Shown piece after piece: positions 20,427-20,866 of a stretch of DNA of 20,866 nucleotides. The notes under the pieces were generated by a model. That model saw only the letters and a list, made by a program, of their open reading frames with translations. It did not search any database and had not been told where the DNA came from. The stretch covers positions 1 to 20,866 of the forward strand of contig CAZVAO010000029.1 of the NCBI GenBank assembly GCA_964625175.1, written 5' to 3'. Position numbers and translations under genes: made by a program. The stretch's first letter is position 1, and every line of letters begins with the position of its first letter. The stretch comes from CAZVAO01 sp964625175 (lineage in GTDB: Bacteria; Bacillota; UBA994; PWPR01).

Positions 20427-20866
20427 TTACTGCTGGTGAAAAAATTTCTCTTTTAAACGTTCGTGGACTTCAGGGATCACTAATCCTGAGATGTCACCAC
20501 CGAGTCGCATTACTTCTTTGACCATGCTTGAACTTAAATAGGAGTAGCGTCCGTGGGTCATAAGAAACATGGTTTCAATTTCTGGATTAAGCTGACGATT
20601 CATCAAAGCCATTTGGAACTCATACTCGAAATCTGTGATTGCCCTCAGGCCTTTAATAATCGCGTGAGAATTGACGCTCTGAACGTAGTCCGTGAGCAGT
20701 CCTTCAAAATGGTCAACAGAAACATTTTTTAAATGATTGGTCGCAATCTTGATCATATCCATACGCTCCTCAACTGTAAATAAAGGATTCTTGGATGGAT
20801 TCTCAACAACAGAAACAATTAATCGCTCAAATTGATTGGCTGCCCTTTCAATAATATCCAAGTGTC
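20427..20866 (-). CDS. coaD: Phosphopantetheine adenylyltransferase, C-terminal part (cut by right edge)
   Basis: The enzyme makes dephospho-CoA from 4'-phosphopantetheine and ATP, the fourth step of CoA synthesis. The visible 145 residues start in the nucleotidyltransferase motif (HLDIIERA, the H of the GHxDII signature). They include KGLRAITDFEYEFQMALMNR (the substrate and ATP-binding RG-RxxxDFExE block) and SYLSSSMVKEVMRLGGDISGLVIPEV (the C-terminal ISSTxVR-like motif with GGDVSxLVP). About 16 N-terminal residues lie beyond the window edge. The frame runs through the edge without a start codon. Confidence 0.95.
   Translation of the reverse strand, partial: HLDIIERAANQFERLIVSVVENPSKNPLFTVEERMDMIKIATNHLKNVSVDHFEGLLTDYVQSVNSHAIIKGLRAITDFEYEFQMALMNRQLNPEIETMFLMTHGRYSYLSSSMVKEVMRLGGDISGLVIPEVHERLKEKFFHQQ

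Overview
The window looks like part of the chromosome of an anaerobic Clostridia-type Firmicute. The evidence is a SCIFF ranthipeptide with its radical SAM maturase, AGGAGG-type ribosome binding sites on nearly every gene, moderate-to-low GC, a clostridial-style orotate phosphoribosyltransferase and a large ferredoxin-linked ion-pumping complex. The genus cannot be fixed from the sequence. One run of 100 N (19135-19234) marks a scaffold gap.

Left part (1-4500, + strand): the 3' end of pyrF, then pyrE with a strong terminator, then two tandem paralogous S9-type serine hydrolases, then a single-domain rhodanese with its own promoter and a structured leader. The gaps around the hydrolases are filled by arrays of 7-bp units, an 11-bp tandem repeat and a thrice-repeated GC-rich segment. 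A compound REP-like palindrome lies at 4391-4453. On the - strand at 4524-5387 is an unrecognised Rossmann-fold (methyltransferase-like) protein.

Centre (5464-16384, - strand): one compact operon of 14 genes starting with an ArsR-family repressor and then, in order, the subunits of an Mbx/Mbs-type (group 4 respiratory, Mrp-antiporter-linked) complex: A, B, C, D, an E-F fusion, G, H, H', M, J, K, L. This is the gene order I know from the archaeal mbx operon. The last gene differs: where mbxN (a NuoI-like 2x[4Fe-4S] protein) would be expected, there is a 605-residue protein that joins an MbxN-like ferredoxin module to a complete GltD/NfnB-like FAD and pyridine-nucleotide domain with its own two FeS motifs. 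The catalytic subunit L keeps one cysteine of each hydrogenase CxxC motif and has Glu in place of the other (CxxE twice), so it should not be an ordinary [NiFe] hydrogenase. The simplest reading is a membrane complex that couples redox chemistry involving NAD(P)H, and possibly ferredoxin or sulfane sulfur, to Na+/H+ transport. The ArsR repressor is cysteine-rich and its promoter is overlaid by two perfect AT-rich palindromes.

Right part (16758-20866): a SCIFF ranthipeptide operon (- strand: precursor, maturase, overlapping DUF123/GIY-YIG-like protein), an approximately 1-kb gene-poor region holding the assembly gap and three copies of a 24-25 nt dyad element, a small winged-helix regulator (+), a two-TM lysine-tailed membrane protein (-) and the C-terminal part of coaD (-), cut by the window edge. 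I saw no tRNA, rRNA, CRISPR array or intact insertion sequence.
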